A stretch of DNA of 64,000 nt, taken from positions 124,001 through 188,000 of the forward strand of contig JAJKFJ010020673.1 in NCBI GenBank assembly GCA_027382625.1, read 5' to 3'. The notes under the pieces are model-generated. The model searched no databases and had not been told where the DNA came from. It saw only the letters and a list, made by a program, of their open reading frames with translations. Shown here one piece after another: positions 12,395-23,911 of the stretch (positions are counted from its first letter, which is position 1; the number at the start of each line of letters is the position of its first letter). This DNA is from Tetmemena sp. SeJ-2015. Taxonomy: Eukaryota; Ciliophora; Spirotrichea; Sporadotrichida; Oxytrichidae. The position numbers and the translations under genes are program-made.

Positions 12395-13894
12395 ATGTCA
12401 AGCGGAGGACACCTTTCTAAAGAACTTTTAGACTTAGTAAAGTCTATTGGAGAGTCGAGATCAAAGCAAGAGGAAGATAAGATCATCACGGCTGAAGCAC
12501 AAATTCTTAAACAGAAATTTCTTGAGAGAAACATCGGAGAGAAGAAACTGAGAGAGCTCTTAATCAGAGCAATCTAAACTTATAGATGCCAAATTAGAAG
12601 GATGAAGTAATGGATTTTATATACGTAGAAATGTTAGGTCATGATGCATCCTTCTCCCATATTCATGCTGTAAACCTGACACAGAGCAAAAGCTTGCTAG
12701 TGAAGAAAATTGGGTACTTAGCTTGCTCCCTATTCATAGATGAGAATTCTGAGCTGCTCATTCTCATGATTTGCACTATCTAAAGGGATTTGCAATCCAA
12801 GAATCATTTAGAGGTACTGTCAGCACTTACAGTATTAGGAAAGCTCTGCAACTAACACATTCTCATGGCAGTAAATGATGCAGTTCAAAAGCTGCTGTAA
12901 CATAACCATGAGATGATCAGGAAAAAGGCTGTCATGGTAATGATTAAAATGTATAAGTCCATGCCTACTGCTATCGATTAAATGGACCTTAAAATGAAGA
13001 AAGCTCTTTGCGATAAGGATCCTTCAGTCATGTCAGCTACTCTCAATTACTTCTGTGACCAAGTAAAGTAGAGACCTGGTGACTTCAAAGATTTGGTCAA
13101 TTCATTCGTAGTCATTTTGAAGCAAGTGGTTGAACATAGACTACCTAGAGATTACGATTATCATAGGTTGCCTGCTCCTTGGATTCAAATGAAAATCCTG
13201 GAAATTCTTTCATATCTTGGAGCTGATGATAAGACCACAAGTGAGTAGATGCTTATTTCTCCTTTATCTTTAATTCTCTATGTACGAGATCATAAACCAA
13301 GTATTGAAAAGAGCAGACGATGCTGCTATTAACATTGGATATGCTCTAGTCTATCAATGCCTGAAATGCATCACCATGATCTTCCCCTCTCAGTCCTTGA
13401 TAGACTCAGCTACTACTACAATTTCTCGCTTCTTGAGTAGTGAATCGCATAATCTAAAGTATATTGGAATCACTGGGTTATCCTATATCGTCAAAATTGA
13501 TCCCAAATACACCCTCAACTATCAAAGTCGAAAATTTGTATTACTTTAACATTCTATTCTCTTAATTAAAGTCTCGTGGTTGATTGCCTAGAGGATGCAG
13601 ATGATACTCTTAAGATAAAGACACTAGACCTTCTATTCAAAATGACTAACAAGTAAAACGTAGAGGCTATCGTTGAGAATTAATTATTTACCTAATGAGA
13701 AGCTGCTGAGCTATTTGAAAGAGGCTCCCATCGAATCTAGTGTAAGAAAAGATCTAGTCATCAAAATCAACAGCTTATGTGAGGACTACGCCCCAAGCAA
13801 GAGTTGGTATGTCCGAACCATGAATAAGCTTTACGAAATGGGTGGTGATCTAATTACTAGTGACCTCTCAAATAAGTTCATCTCTTCAATCAGT
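12395..13894 (+). CDS. AP4E1: AP-4 complex epsilon subunit, 5' half (MDSs 1-5)
   Basis: Adaptin large-chain N-terminal trunk. The start [20 protein letters not shown] leads, after removal of four IESs, through [82 protein letters not shown] and [12 protein letters not shown] to [18 protein letters not shown]. These match the alpha-solenoid of AP-4 epsilon (also close to AP-1 gamma), which forms part of a TGN coat adaptor. The reading stops abruptly at pointer TCTTCAATCAGT (13883-13894) and continues on the opposite strand from 15737. Family assignment is strong; epsilon over gamma rests on the AP-4-like wording of several segments. Confidence 0.85.
12575..12621. other. IES 1 of AP-4 epsilon, TA pointer
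   Basis: 47 nt between TA copies at 12575-12576 and 12622-12623. Removal joins RAI to YVEMLGHD, the conserved adaptin sequence. There are no GT-AG ends in the right place for an intron. Confidence 0.85.
13249..13279. other. IES 2 of AP-4 epsilon, ATG pointer
   Basis: 31 nt, pyrimidine/AT-rich, between ATG copies at 13249-13251 and 13280-13282. Removal gives TSEQMYEIINQ, as in AP-4 epsilon. Confidence 0.85.
13524..13567. other. IES 3 of AP-4 epsilon, AAAGTC pointer
   Basis: 44 nt between AAAGTC copies at 13524-13529 and 13568-13573. Removal gives [14 protein letters not shown]. Confidence 0.85.
13674..13695. other. IES 4 of AP-4 epsilon, TGAGAA pointer
   Basis: 22 nt between TGAGAA copies at 13674-13679 and 13696-13701. 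Removal gives [14 protein letters not shown]. Confidence 0.85.
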
Positions 13895-14029
13895 ATTTGA
13901 GTACAAGAATTTTTTTTGAAAACATAATAAATAAGGTTTATTCCTTGCTTATGGATAGTTGACTTAGCTTTCACATGAAGAGAGGAGCAGCAAGCTTCTA
14001 AGGCAGTGTTTACTATAATAGGGTATATA

Positions 14030-15737
14030 AGAAATTATAAAATGAGTATCAATCGTTGGTGCATCTGAGCCCTTAACTGTGAAGTCAAGATTTCCTCCAG
14101 CATTTACTCTTCCGTGAATTAGGCAAATAGATCCATTTACTGGAGACTGTCCTGCTGATATGATTTCATTGTTGATTATCTCAACAATTTAGAAGCCTAA
14201 TTTGCTGACTTGCTAAGCGTACACTTTAAAATAACTTAGGGATTTGAAATTTATGGAATCGTCAGAACTGACTTTCTCTCGATAGTGTTCATCATCCACA
14301 TTTCACCGAATTATTGAGTATTTATAGATAGAGGATTGAAAGTTTAAACTGGAAGATTAATACCTCCAAAGCTACCCATGCTTGTCGTCGATGAGGCTGA
14401 TTGACCGCCTGAGAAAATGTCGTCTAGAAGATTTGCAACAGGTTGTGCTGGTAATGAAGATGTGGTGCTACTTGAAAGACCCATATCTAAGATGTTGGTA
14501 GAAAGTAAAACATAAAAGAAGGGCTTTAGGAGGGAGCATCAAAGTTTAGTAAATCCCCAAGATCGCCATTAGTGGCCTACTCTGGAACTTCTTAAACTTG
14601 CTTCACTTCTTCAACTTTAATGATTATAAGATAAAGTTAAACTTCTCTCTCCTTATTTATTTTGCTCTTTTCCTTTTTCTTCTTGTCATCGCTACTGTCA
14701 CTATCCGCATCACTGCTCTTTCTTCTAGCTTATCCACCAACACCTGCGAATAGATCGAAAGCTTATTTAGCCTTAGCATATCTATAATCTAGGTTTTAGC
14801 TGGTGGTTTGTTCAGTTGCTCTTAAACTGGCTCCTATTCTAAATTAAGAATAAATAACTATATTTATTCCATCTGGCTTGTTGCTTGCTTTAAATTATTT
14901 GCACTTTGATAGTGACCCATACCTCCGTTACTCGATGCAGGTAATGTTGTGCTTGCCACAGGTTAGGCTGGCTGACCCCAAACCTTTTTATTGACGCTTT
15001 GAAGTTGAATATTATCATCAGTAGGAGCTGAGGGCTGAGCATGAATTAGAGGATTGCTTTAAGGAAGCTCATGATTTACTCTTGCCATTTCTGGTCGACC
15101 ATAAGGTGTATAGTTGAGGCCCTTTTCTTTATTGAAAGCTGAAGTTGCTTGAATTCTATGTCGCTAATTTATCTCTTTCTTAGGTCATATTCTTTCTTGC
15201 CACTTGCTAGTTGACTTTAAACGAAGTCATTCAAGAATGTAAGCTCGAAGTCAAAGTTTTAGTTAGCTATTTGACCCTCATTGAGTGGAATTTTAGTGAG
15301 TATGGTGTTGCTGACTTTGCCTTGAATGCTGAGATCCCTGAGGATTCTATACTCAATTGCTCTTTGCTAAACATCAACGTGCTTGCTGCATAAATAGTCT
15401 TCCATTACCATATCTACCTTGGGGTTCTCCTCAAAGTTTATTGCAGAGTGTAACTTAAAATATAATTGAGTAACTTAGTGATAGCTGTAAGGATATATCC
15501 TCTAGTAAGCTCATCCTCTAAAGGCCTATAAGCTGCATCTGCAAGATAGTTGAGGATCTTCACTTTCTTTGTCTAATTAGGTAGAGATGAGCCATACTCT
15601 CCCATAATCCAAGCAATTACTTGAAGCATGGAATCTGGAATCAGAGAGTTCTTTTTTAGGATCTTAAGATAGATGGTCATGGTTGAATCTCTGAACTTCT
15701 CTCCCTCGCTTTCTTTCTCGAACTCACTGATTGAAGA
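14030..15737 (-). CDS. AP4E1: AP-4 complex epsilon subunit, 3' half, inverted
   Basis: This minus-strand reading continues the adaptin begun at 12395. It starts at the pointer copy 15726-15737 (SSISEFEKES) and gives LQVIAWIMGEYG, then AITKL, then VDVQQRAIEYRILRDL, all typical of the end of an adaptin trunk. A Pro/Gln/Ser-rich hinge and a Lys/Glu/Asp-rich stretch follow. The C-terminal ear reads ISAGQSPVNGSICLIHGRV and NAGGNLDFTVKGSDAPT. IESs break the frame near 15440-15470, 15150, 14870 and several points below 14520. The exact stop was not resolved and may lie below 14030. Continuity with the plus-strand half is shown by a shared 12-bp pointer in matching phase. Confidence 0.8.
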
Positions 15738-15820
15738 AAGAAAATTTAAGAACCTTTAATTTCAGAAATACTACGTTTAATGTGAATTTGTATTAGAATG
15801 AAGAAATCAAAAAGGCTTTC

Positions 15821-18074
15821 TCATTGTTTGACTAAGCTAAAGCTAGCCACTTGTCTTAAAGAATTCTTCGAAGTATGTCTTATTAAATAAATATAATAAT
15901 TCGCTGTATCCTATTACTTCTTATCTAGCCTAGCCTGACAGGCTGCCTTAGCTATAACTAATCCTCTTTGAGCCTTCTACTCTTTTATTTGCTGCTCTAC
16001 TTCTACTCGATGATTCATTCTTTTTCTCTCTTCCTCCTCTTTTATCCTTATCTGCTCTTTATCAAAATCTTCAATTAAGGCAGACACTTTCTAAGTCTCT
16101 TTCAAGTCTTCATACTTTTCTATTTGCTTTCGAGTTTCTTTATGCTGTAACTAAAAGGCTAAGGTGCTTTTGAGTTGATTTAGTTGCATTTTCTTCATTA
16201 GGATCTTTTGTTCCTCCTACATCTTCATTTGAGCTCTCTTCTCAGGAGATATTTCAGAGGCCATGAACACCTAGTGCTCTCTATCTTGCTTTCTTTGCTC
16301 TATCTGAGGCTTTATAGTTTCAAAAAGCTTATCACTTATCACTCTTCTCATTTGTGCTTTGTTAGGCTTGTCTATAAACATTTCTCTGAACATGGTCTCG
16401 CCTTGCAATTCAATCATTGCCTCTCCCAGCCCTTTAGCATCATCGAGCTCTACTTTTCTTTTTTCCTCCTTTCTCCTTTAGCCCATTTAGAAAGCTTACA
16501 GTAACTCTTCTTTTACTTTCTCAGCCCTTTCCTCTTTTTACTTCTTCTCTCTTTCTACCTCTCTAGCTAAATGCCTCAACCACTAATCCTCTTCTATCTT
16601 TTCAAGTTTAGAATCTCTCTCCATCTTGATTTTGTTCTCTTCCATCTGTTGCTCCTTGATTCGAGCTTCCTCCCTGAATTTATCCTTCATCTATTTTCTT
16701 TCGTTCCTCTCTTGCTCTATCTCTTATACATTCTTGAATTTTTAAGTCTAATTGAATTTCATTTCAGCTATCATTTCAAGTTTCTTCGTCTTCTTCTTAT
16801 CTGCAACTTATAAAGCCAAAACTTCTTTTAGGTCCTCTCTGGTTTAAGCTTTTTAAAGCTTACTCAACTATTGATCTCTAATTTTACATAATAAATAGAG
16901 TTAAAATCTCTTTAGGAAGTTGGAAATGTTGGTCTCTAGTAGAAGCGACCAAAACTACTCATCAGAAGGCTAATTGAATACTGAATAAGGGTTTATCTAC
17001 TTCTCTTCAGTCTAGAAAGGGTTAAATGTTTTCTAATCAGCTTATCTTTAAGCTTTAGCTCGGATGGATATTTGAATAGAGTTCCACTTTCCTCTTTCTT
17101 AACTTTACCTGTCTAATAATTTCTGAGATCCATGGATGGTGACCTTAGCTTTTAGATTTGAATTGGGGTGATAGATCCTAAACTTAATTGAGATTTTAAG
17201 TCCCTTTAAAGGAGAGGTGATTTAAAGCCATTCTCATCTCTTTATATCAGATAGGGTAAACTACTCTAACTCATTAATTTATTGCTAGCTCCAAAATTAA
17301 AAGCTCCTTCTTGATCTCTTTGATTAATCTAGCTGTCTGATCTATCCTTGCTTTAATTGAAAGATTGGCGATATAGCATATTTCTCCTCTACTTCAAAGA
17401 TTAGATTTTAGAATTCTAGCCTTATTCCTAATCCAAGATATCACTCTGGCTGGATTGCTTGGTCATGCTCTCGATCGGCTAAAGCTTGATGGATGAAATT
17501 TTTCTCAACTTAGTTTCCATTAGAGCCTTCACTAAATCTACCTTGGGCTTCGTATTCTTGTTAATTAACTGATTAATAATAGCTTAGCTGCTGTTGTTAC
17601 TTTGATCATCGTTTCGAGACTGTCTTCGTATTACTCTCTTGCTAACACCAGTTTTTAAGAATAGAACCCTATTTGCTACTTTAGCTTAGCTTCTATATCA
17701 TTCTCCAATTCTTTGAGCTTATCTTGGTTGTTTTCAAATTTTGAAAGAAATGAATAGACCAAAGTCTCGATTAACTTCTCAAGATGCAAAATTTGTTTTG
17801 GTGTAAAAGTGAGATCTTTTGCTCCCGAAACTTAGTTTAGATACTTGGAAGAAAGATATTTGGCTTTAAAGCGTTGAAGAAGTGTGCTGCCCAAATTATT
17901 CATTGATCTTTCAAGGTGCAGTCTTTTCTGATCTGATTATAACTATTTCGTTGAATTTAAGCTAAGAGAGTTTTGGGAAGTATTGAAGTTTGATTATGAG
18001 TGTGGTGAATTATGCTTCTAGAAAGTGAACTGTTTGCTAGAGGTTTCAGGGATTACCTGTAACTTGGAATTCAT
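15821..18074 (-). CDS. Long coiled-coil protein, trichohyalin-like
   Basis: Met at 18072-18074 (MNSKLQVIPETSSKQ), TGA at 15821-15823. The first 250 residues are Ser/Asn/Gln-rich with a helical block (PKQILHLEKLIETLVYSFL, KFENNQDKLKELENDIEAKL). From about 16800 to 15900 it is an almost unbroken charged helix rich in Lys, Glu, Arg and Gln (QEIEQERNERKQMKDKFREE is typical), with LQGETMFREMFIDKPNKAQM in the middle. Composition and length fit ciliary or basal-body coiled-coil proteins of the TPH/trichoplein style, but no specific family was established. Frame shifts near 16870-17450 indicate several IESs. Confidence 0.6.
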
Positions 18075-18216
18075 CTTATAAATATATTTAATTGATTAGT
18101 TGAGTATTGAATTTTTATTCTATTTTCAAACTCATGTGAAATTAGATTTTTCTATATTTAAGAATTTAACTTAATTAGAATGATGATTAGTTTAACAAGC
18201 TTTGATCCCCTGTTGC

Positions 18217-20370
18217 TCAGAAATCTGAGAACTCAAGAGGAATGGATTTTCTTTTAGAATTAAGTAGGATTGTTTAGGAGGATTTCAAGTTCATATTAGA
18301 GGCTTGACATATCTTCGAGGCCATCTTACTAGCTTTCTCCATTTCAGGTTTAAAGTTTTCAAAAATGTTGGAGAAGTTAAGATTCTTGAAGACCTAGTGC
18401 GCTTTTATGTCTCTTAGAGTCATTCATTATAAATTATATTTAAGATACTCATTTGTAAATAAATGAATTCGCACTAATGGATCTAGCACCAAAACTCTTT
18501 ATAGCAGATCTCGAGTTTATGAATCCATATTCTTTGGCCAAAGAATCCTAAGCTTCAAAATATTATAAACACTTTATTTCAGAATAAGATGTAATGAAAT
18601 AATAGCATTCTTCAATAAAAATCAAATAAAATAAATGAGGAAATATTTAGGATATGCTATGAATAAGTAAATTTGTTTTTAAATAGGAAGATTAAAAATT
18701 AGGAGGTATTGATTGTCATATATGTGCATGACGTCAGTTCCTTTAAATGGATTGTAACCCCCAATGAGTTCACATAGTAGGACTCCCCAAGACCACACAT
18801 CGCACTAAAAGCTATATCCTTGAAAATCAAGAGCTTCACTTTGCTCCTAGTAGAGCGTCATGATCTCAGGTGCAGTATAGAGAGGAGTTCCGCACTTTGT
18901 TGAAGTTCTGTTCTTTCCACTAATTCGAGACAGTTGCTTGGAAAATCCAAAGTCAACCATCTTTAGACTGCCGCTATGAAGCTCAATCAAGATTTTAAAA
19001 AAAAGTTAAAAGATATTTTCAGGCTTGAGATCTCTGTAGATTATATACTAAGAGTGAAGAACGTCTATCATCTTGAGTATAACTGAAGAGAAATACCTAG
19101 CTAGATCCATTTCAATTAAGAACTCATTCTGAAACTCGAATAGATTAATTCCTCTATAAGTAATTAAGCCAATTAAAATATCTTTATAGTGATAATGTAC
19201 TCCATTACAAGGAATATCTACGCTTGCTCTGTAAAAGAAGAAAAGAACTTTGGAAAAAGTTTATATGGTGCCTGCTTTTATCCTTCGGAGAGCTTCTGCA
19301 AGACTGCTTTCTCATTAAATACACTTTCTAGATTCATCTCTTTGCAAGTGAGAGAGGGATTAATTATCTTCAGAGCATATATTCCATCTTTTAGTGGCAG
19401 GGAGAACTTGTTCTGATCATATTCAATAGCTTTCCCGTCAAACTTTACCTTAAAAACTTTTCCAAAATGTCCCTCACCTAAAAGTTCCAAAACTGTAAAT
19501 TGACTCTCAGATAGAGGCAGCTGCATTTCCATTGGTCTTCTCTTCGATTCTGAATCTTTAAAAGAAGATTTGCTCATACTCAGCTTATTTCCTGAGCTTA
19601 AAGGAGAGACTATATCTTTGACTTATTAACTAAGCGTGTTTGAAAAAGGTGTCAAGAGCCTTTTGGGAGATATCTTACTCCTATTTATGCTTGAAAGTTT
19701 TCGCATCTCTAGAATGAGTGACTCTCAATTTATTTCCTCCGAAGTTGTAATTATTGATAAAAATGTAAAGCCAAAACAGATCTATTGATCGTCAGGTTTT
19801 AGATGATGATGGGTTTCTGATCTTCAGTAAGTTCAGGTACAGCCATGGAGCCACTCTTCTATCTGAATCGAATCTTTCTGTCAGATTAATCTTTGGTCTC
19901 CTATGGCAATAAAAGTGCAGTGTTTGAATACTGCCTCTCCTCAGACTTATCTTTTGCTACTTAGGTGGAGCATTTCAGGTTTCTCATTTTCCCTTATCCA
20001 CTAAAATAGATAAACTCTTAAGTCTAATATTTCTGAGATTTTGAGAGCTCTCTGCTTGCAATTGCTGACTGGCTTGTAGCTTAGAATGAGTAGTAGTAGT
20101 GTCTTCTTAATTTTTGATTAACTTTTTTACTTGAATAGTAGGTGTTGCATATCTTTTCCTGTTAATGTTTCTATTGGCTGGTGGTGCTTTCCGATTTATT
20201 ACTGTCTGTGCGGTTATGGCAGTAGCACCAAAATACTAGTGATTCATAGAGTTTATTTGCTTTAAATTTTAAGAGCTCATAATTGGCGACAGTGTTTGAG
20301 TTTGTGCTCTATATTAGAGAACTTTCTAATGTAGAGAGGGTGGAAGAGAGGGAGGCCCATTTCTTTTCAT
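18217..20370 (-). CDS. Serine/threonine protein kinase, AGC-like
   Basis: Met at 20368-20370, TGA at 18217-18219. A low-complexity N-terminal region of about 250 residues precedes the kinase domain. Visible elements in order: Gly loop LLGEGHFGKVFKVKF; VAIK-type Lys in YALKIINPS; hinge IFLVMEYI; catalytic loop IIYRDLKPEN; KMVDFGFSK (DFG); activation loop TSTKCGTPLYTAPEIM; DVWSWGVLLCELIGGYNPF; then TRDLLQRVLVLDP and RDIKAHQVFKNLNF at the C-lobe end. All catalytic residues are present, so it should be active. The CGTPLYTAPE loop and the IKAHQVFKNLNF tail point to the AGC group, near PKA/PDK1. IESs lie near 19140-19190, 18990-19015, 18565-18715 and 18425-18470. Confidence 0.85.
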
Positions 20371-20589
20371 TAAATCAAGGGATAACTCACTTTTTTTAGA
20401 AAAGTCTTCAGGTATCTGATATAAGTTTTTATTAAAATATATTAAGCAATTATTTTAAATTATAATCAAAGTAAGAAGTTTAAGCTTAAAATATTGATAA
20501 TGCTTTTTCTTGTTAAGAAAACTTCTGGCTTAGTATTTTCAGATATGGTATAAATATATTCATTTTAAAATCTCACACTTCCTTGATAC

Positions 20590-21114
20590 TCAAAGATTTA
20601 AAATTTAAGTTAGTTATATTAATCTCTTGATTAAACTCTAGTATATTAACTGATATGAAGGAAAGATCTTTTTTACTCTTTCCATTATAGCTTACTCTTA
20701 TTCGAGTGAGAGCATCTTCGATTACTAAGGGCTGTTAGGGGCAGTTGGTCGCTTCGCTTTGAATGTATTATAGTTAATCTTAATAGAGTCATTGTTCCCA
20801 TACAATTCAACAAGTCTGGCTTTGTAATTTTTTCTGTCTTTCATATGCCCACCCATCTCTGTCTGGTATGAAGCCTCCTTCTGGAAGTTATAAAGATTTT
20901 ATTACTGCTGCTGTTACTACTGATTGAATTGCATTTTAGATTGCATAATATCCTAGTTTGCCAGTAGCCTAAGGGGCTCTCCTCTCTGTGATTGAGTCTT
21001 ATAGGAATTAAAGCTCTTAATCTTTTGTTGATAGCTACTGAGAGCGGCCATCCTTTACTTTATAGGGATCTAGGTGCTGTCATAAACTGACAAGCCAAAG
21101 TATAAGTTTTACAT
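20590..21114 (-). CDS. Unknown protein, about 174 residues, apparently IES-free
   Basis: One minus-strand frame stays open from Met at 21112-21114 (MQNLYFGLSVYDSTQIP) to TGA at 20590-20592, with more than a dozen TAA/TAG Gln codons including a poly-Gln run. The centre reads FQKEASYQTEMGGHMK and ARLVELYGNNDSIKINY; the C-terminus is basic with a hydrophobic end. No family was recognised. It is a good test case for the genetic code because no IES has to be assumed. Confidence 0.6.
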
Positions 21115-21292
21115 TTTGCAACTAATGAATTAATATTTCAATTTAAATAAGCTCATTAGAAACAGCATTCCTCTATGATATCACTTTCTTTCATCATTTT
21201 TCGGTGTATTTTTAGAGTAATAACCTACTGATGAATGGCAAAAATGGGTTTACTTAAATTAACCGCGTTTCAAATTTATAAGATAATCATCA

Positions 21293-21859
21293 TCAATAAT
21301 TTCTTATCTTCTCTTCGGTCATTGGATTTCTAGTAAAATTGGTGAAGTTATGATTTCTTAGGGAAACTATCTTCTTATTGATCCTTGGAGAGCTCTGCTC
21401 TTACTACGACTGCTGTTGAACTGACTGGAATGGCTGTAGTCTCTGCTGTTGAAATATTCCACAGTTCTATTTATCTAGGGAGTCATCACTATAGCTAAAT
21501 ATTAATAAAAAAAGCGAATACAAATTTAGATGATTTACAAACTAAAATGGAATCAGATCATATGAAACGTGTGTCCTTGGTTATGTTATACCATTCGTTT
21601 TCAGCATGAAATTCTAAGAACTTTTTATCCTTGCAACTTTTGTGTGGGAGCGCTCAATCAAGAGTTATAAGCGACACAAGTTTTGATGAGATCAATATTG
21701 AAGATGAAGGAGAGTGAGCGAATCATATCTCACTGCTGAGAGGTGCTGTTAAGATGATTTAAGAAGAAACTCTTATTTATTTTTGATTCTCTTTCGAACA
21801 AGCTGCAGATCAGGGGGTGAATCATTAATTTCAACTGACACGAAGTTGCAACTCTCCAT
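21293..21859 (-). CDS. Unknown small protein with one break
   Basis: Met at 21857-21859 (MESCNFVSVEINDSPPDLQL), TGA at 21293-21295. The first frame ends near 21690. After an AT-rich gap (21500-21690) a Gln-rich frame resumes with DDSLDKQNCGIFQQQ and ends in a basic NKKIVSLRNHNFTNFTRN segment. I treat the gap as an IES or intron; the join was not resolved. Function unknown. Confidence 0.4.
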
Positions 21860-21899
21860 TTATTATTTTACCCAATCACCCATTTTAATTAAAATTCCT

Positions 21900-23800
21900 A
21901 CTATACCTAGGGTCGAGTGTCTTAAGCAGGCTAAGGCCGAGAAAAGCTGAACACAGAAGCGGTTTAGATGTGATTGGGAGGGACCTTAGGAACTAGTAAT
22001 CTTTGCGGTTGCTCTTTAGGTTCTGCTTAGCTCTATACCTGAGAACCGTTGTTGCTCTCTCTGGTTGATGCTTTGGGCTGAGCTTGTGGCTAAGGAGGTG
22101 GTGGTTATTAGACCTGCTCTTGCTTGTTTTGATTTTAGCCCATGCAGTAGTGGCATATATAAATCTTCTTCTCTGTTTCATTGTACTTCTTGATGAGTTT
22201 ATTGTACCTCCTGAGAAGTTAATCATTCTCTCCCTCCAACTTTGCGTTTAGTTCCTCTGTGGCTCTCACTTTCTCTATGATCTCCATAAGCTAGTCAGTC
22301 AGCATTTCTGATCTCTTGATGAGACTGTCATTCTCGAGTGAGAGTTCCTTGAGCAGCTTGAGTATCTCTTCTCTAGATAATTTGTCCATCTCAGTGTCGA
22401 AATCAGACTCAGGATCTCTTGAGCCGCATCTAGTCCAAATTGTTGCTGTTCTTGTCAATCAAGTCAGTCACCAAGTTTTAAAGAATCTTAAGAAGCTGTA
22501 GGAGTTTGAGCTTCTACAAATCTTCTATATTCTCATCAGAGGTGCTTGCTTGTATCGAGTTTATGATCCTGAGAGTTAGTCTGTGCGAAGCATCTAACTC
22601 TTTGACAAAGGCTTCGTTCTCTCCCTTTGCTTCCTTGAGTCTCTTCGCTTGCTCAAAGTTGTCTCTTTGGAGATCACTCAGCTTACTTGGAGAGAGCAGT
22701 GATATAACTTAATGTGAGATGGAATAGCTGCTTAAATACCTGATTCTTGTTTCTTATCTTCTCCTAGCTAGTTTTGAAGTCAGTGCTGAAGAATTAGCTA
22801 TAGAGCATACGCAGGCGCTTTTCCATTTCTTCATCGTCCAAGTCGTCCATATTCTCATCAAACAGTTTCATTTAAATTTAAAAATGTAATGAACATATGA
22901 TTTTGCCTCGCATAAGATCTTAAAGCTCATCTAGGTCATCCATCCTAAGATCCTCACTATCTTGACTCTTGTGGCTTTTAATTTCACTGGCAAGAGCTAG
23001 GTCTTGTTGCAACTTAGCAAAAATGAATAAGCAATGTGCTTCTTGAGTTGTCTTATTTATAAATTATGTAAATATTTCAGCATTAAGTGCACCTATCTCT
23101 TTCTCATACTTGTCTTGCAATTCACCAACAGCTGTTTCCTTGTATGCTCTCAATTCCTTTGCCAGTTATTCTGCATCTTTCTTTGCTTTCTCGGCCTGTC
23201 TTTTGGCAAAGTCTCTGTCTCCTCCCACCAACTCCAACTGATTTTGAAGTTTATCAAGCTTCCCTCTTAGTTCTTTGCTCAGTCTATCCAGTTCCTCATT
23301 CTATCTTTCCAGATCCCCAATCTTCCCATCTTACTAAATGTATCTATAGTTGCATTTTAAATATCATCTCTATCTTTAAAGTAGGCGTAGACTATCTAGT
23401 TGATCTTATCCTCTCCTATTATCTCATGAGGTGTCTTGTACTTTCCTCCCTCATCCATCATCTGTGCGATCTGTTCATCCTTTATTCTAATCACTATCTT
23501 GAGGAAGTCAATGTTCTTAGCGAATCTAGCTTGCAAGAAGTTTGCAAAGTTAATTTTGTCCCACAACCTCGCTCCATGATAATATTGCCTCTCTTCAAAA
23601 AGCAAGTATATGTACTCAAGCAGTTCTTCCATGTTTTCTACATCTTGAGGCACTAATATACTGCCCTCAAGTCTCTCAGAGAAAGAAGGCCCTCGATTGG
23701 AAACCTATGCCCCTCATGTCCAAGGGTCTCCTCTCCATTTAATCCTTCAGTCTTGCAAACATCAGCTTAAAATCATTCTCTACAAGTCGTTGTTCTCCTC
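21900..23800 (-). CDS. Coiled-coil protein with a CxxC-type pair
   Basis: Not recognised by family. The N-terminal globular part near 23396-23650 reads ENMEELLEYIYLLFEERQYY, then LQARFAKNIDFLKIVIRIK. Long Lys/Glu/Leu/Gln coiled coils run from 23300 to 22150, including MDDLDDEEMEKRLRMLYSQF near 22800. Close to the C-terminus is ETEKKIYICHYCMG, a possible metal-binding pair, followed by a Pro/Gln-rich tail. Frame breaks near 23665, 23340-23400, 23010-23080, 22870-22900 and 22720-22745 fit IESs. It ends only about 40 bp from the neighbouring small gene, so its 3' boundary is uncertain. Confidence 0.5.
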
Positions 23801-23911
23801 AAGTCATCAATAATCCTATAAACTTTAATGCATCTATAAAAATTTGACCACAAAGGGAATTATTCTCGGAAGCTAGTTGTGCAAATAAAACTAATTAAAT
23901 CCCCCAAATAA

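Noticed and set aside
12300..15900. Short spliceosomal introns as the cause of frame breaks
   Set aside because: The inserts that must be removed in the AP-4 epsilon gene lack GT-AG ends but are bounded by exact direct repeats of 2-6 bp, and one junction requires inversion, which splicing cannot do.
16208..16813. Leucine-rich plus-strand ORFs
   Set aside because: Shadows of the Lys/Glu-rich coiled-coil gene on the minus strand (complement of GAA/AAG codons gives Leu/Phe/Ser).
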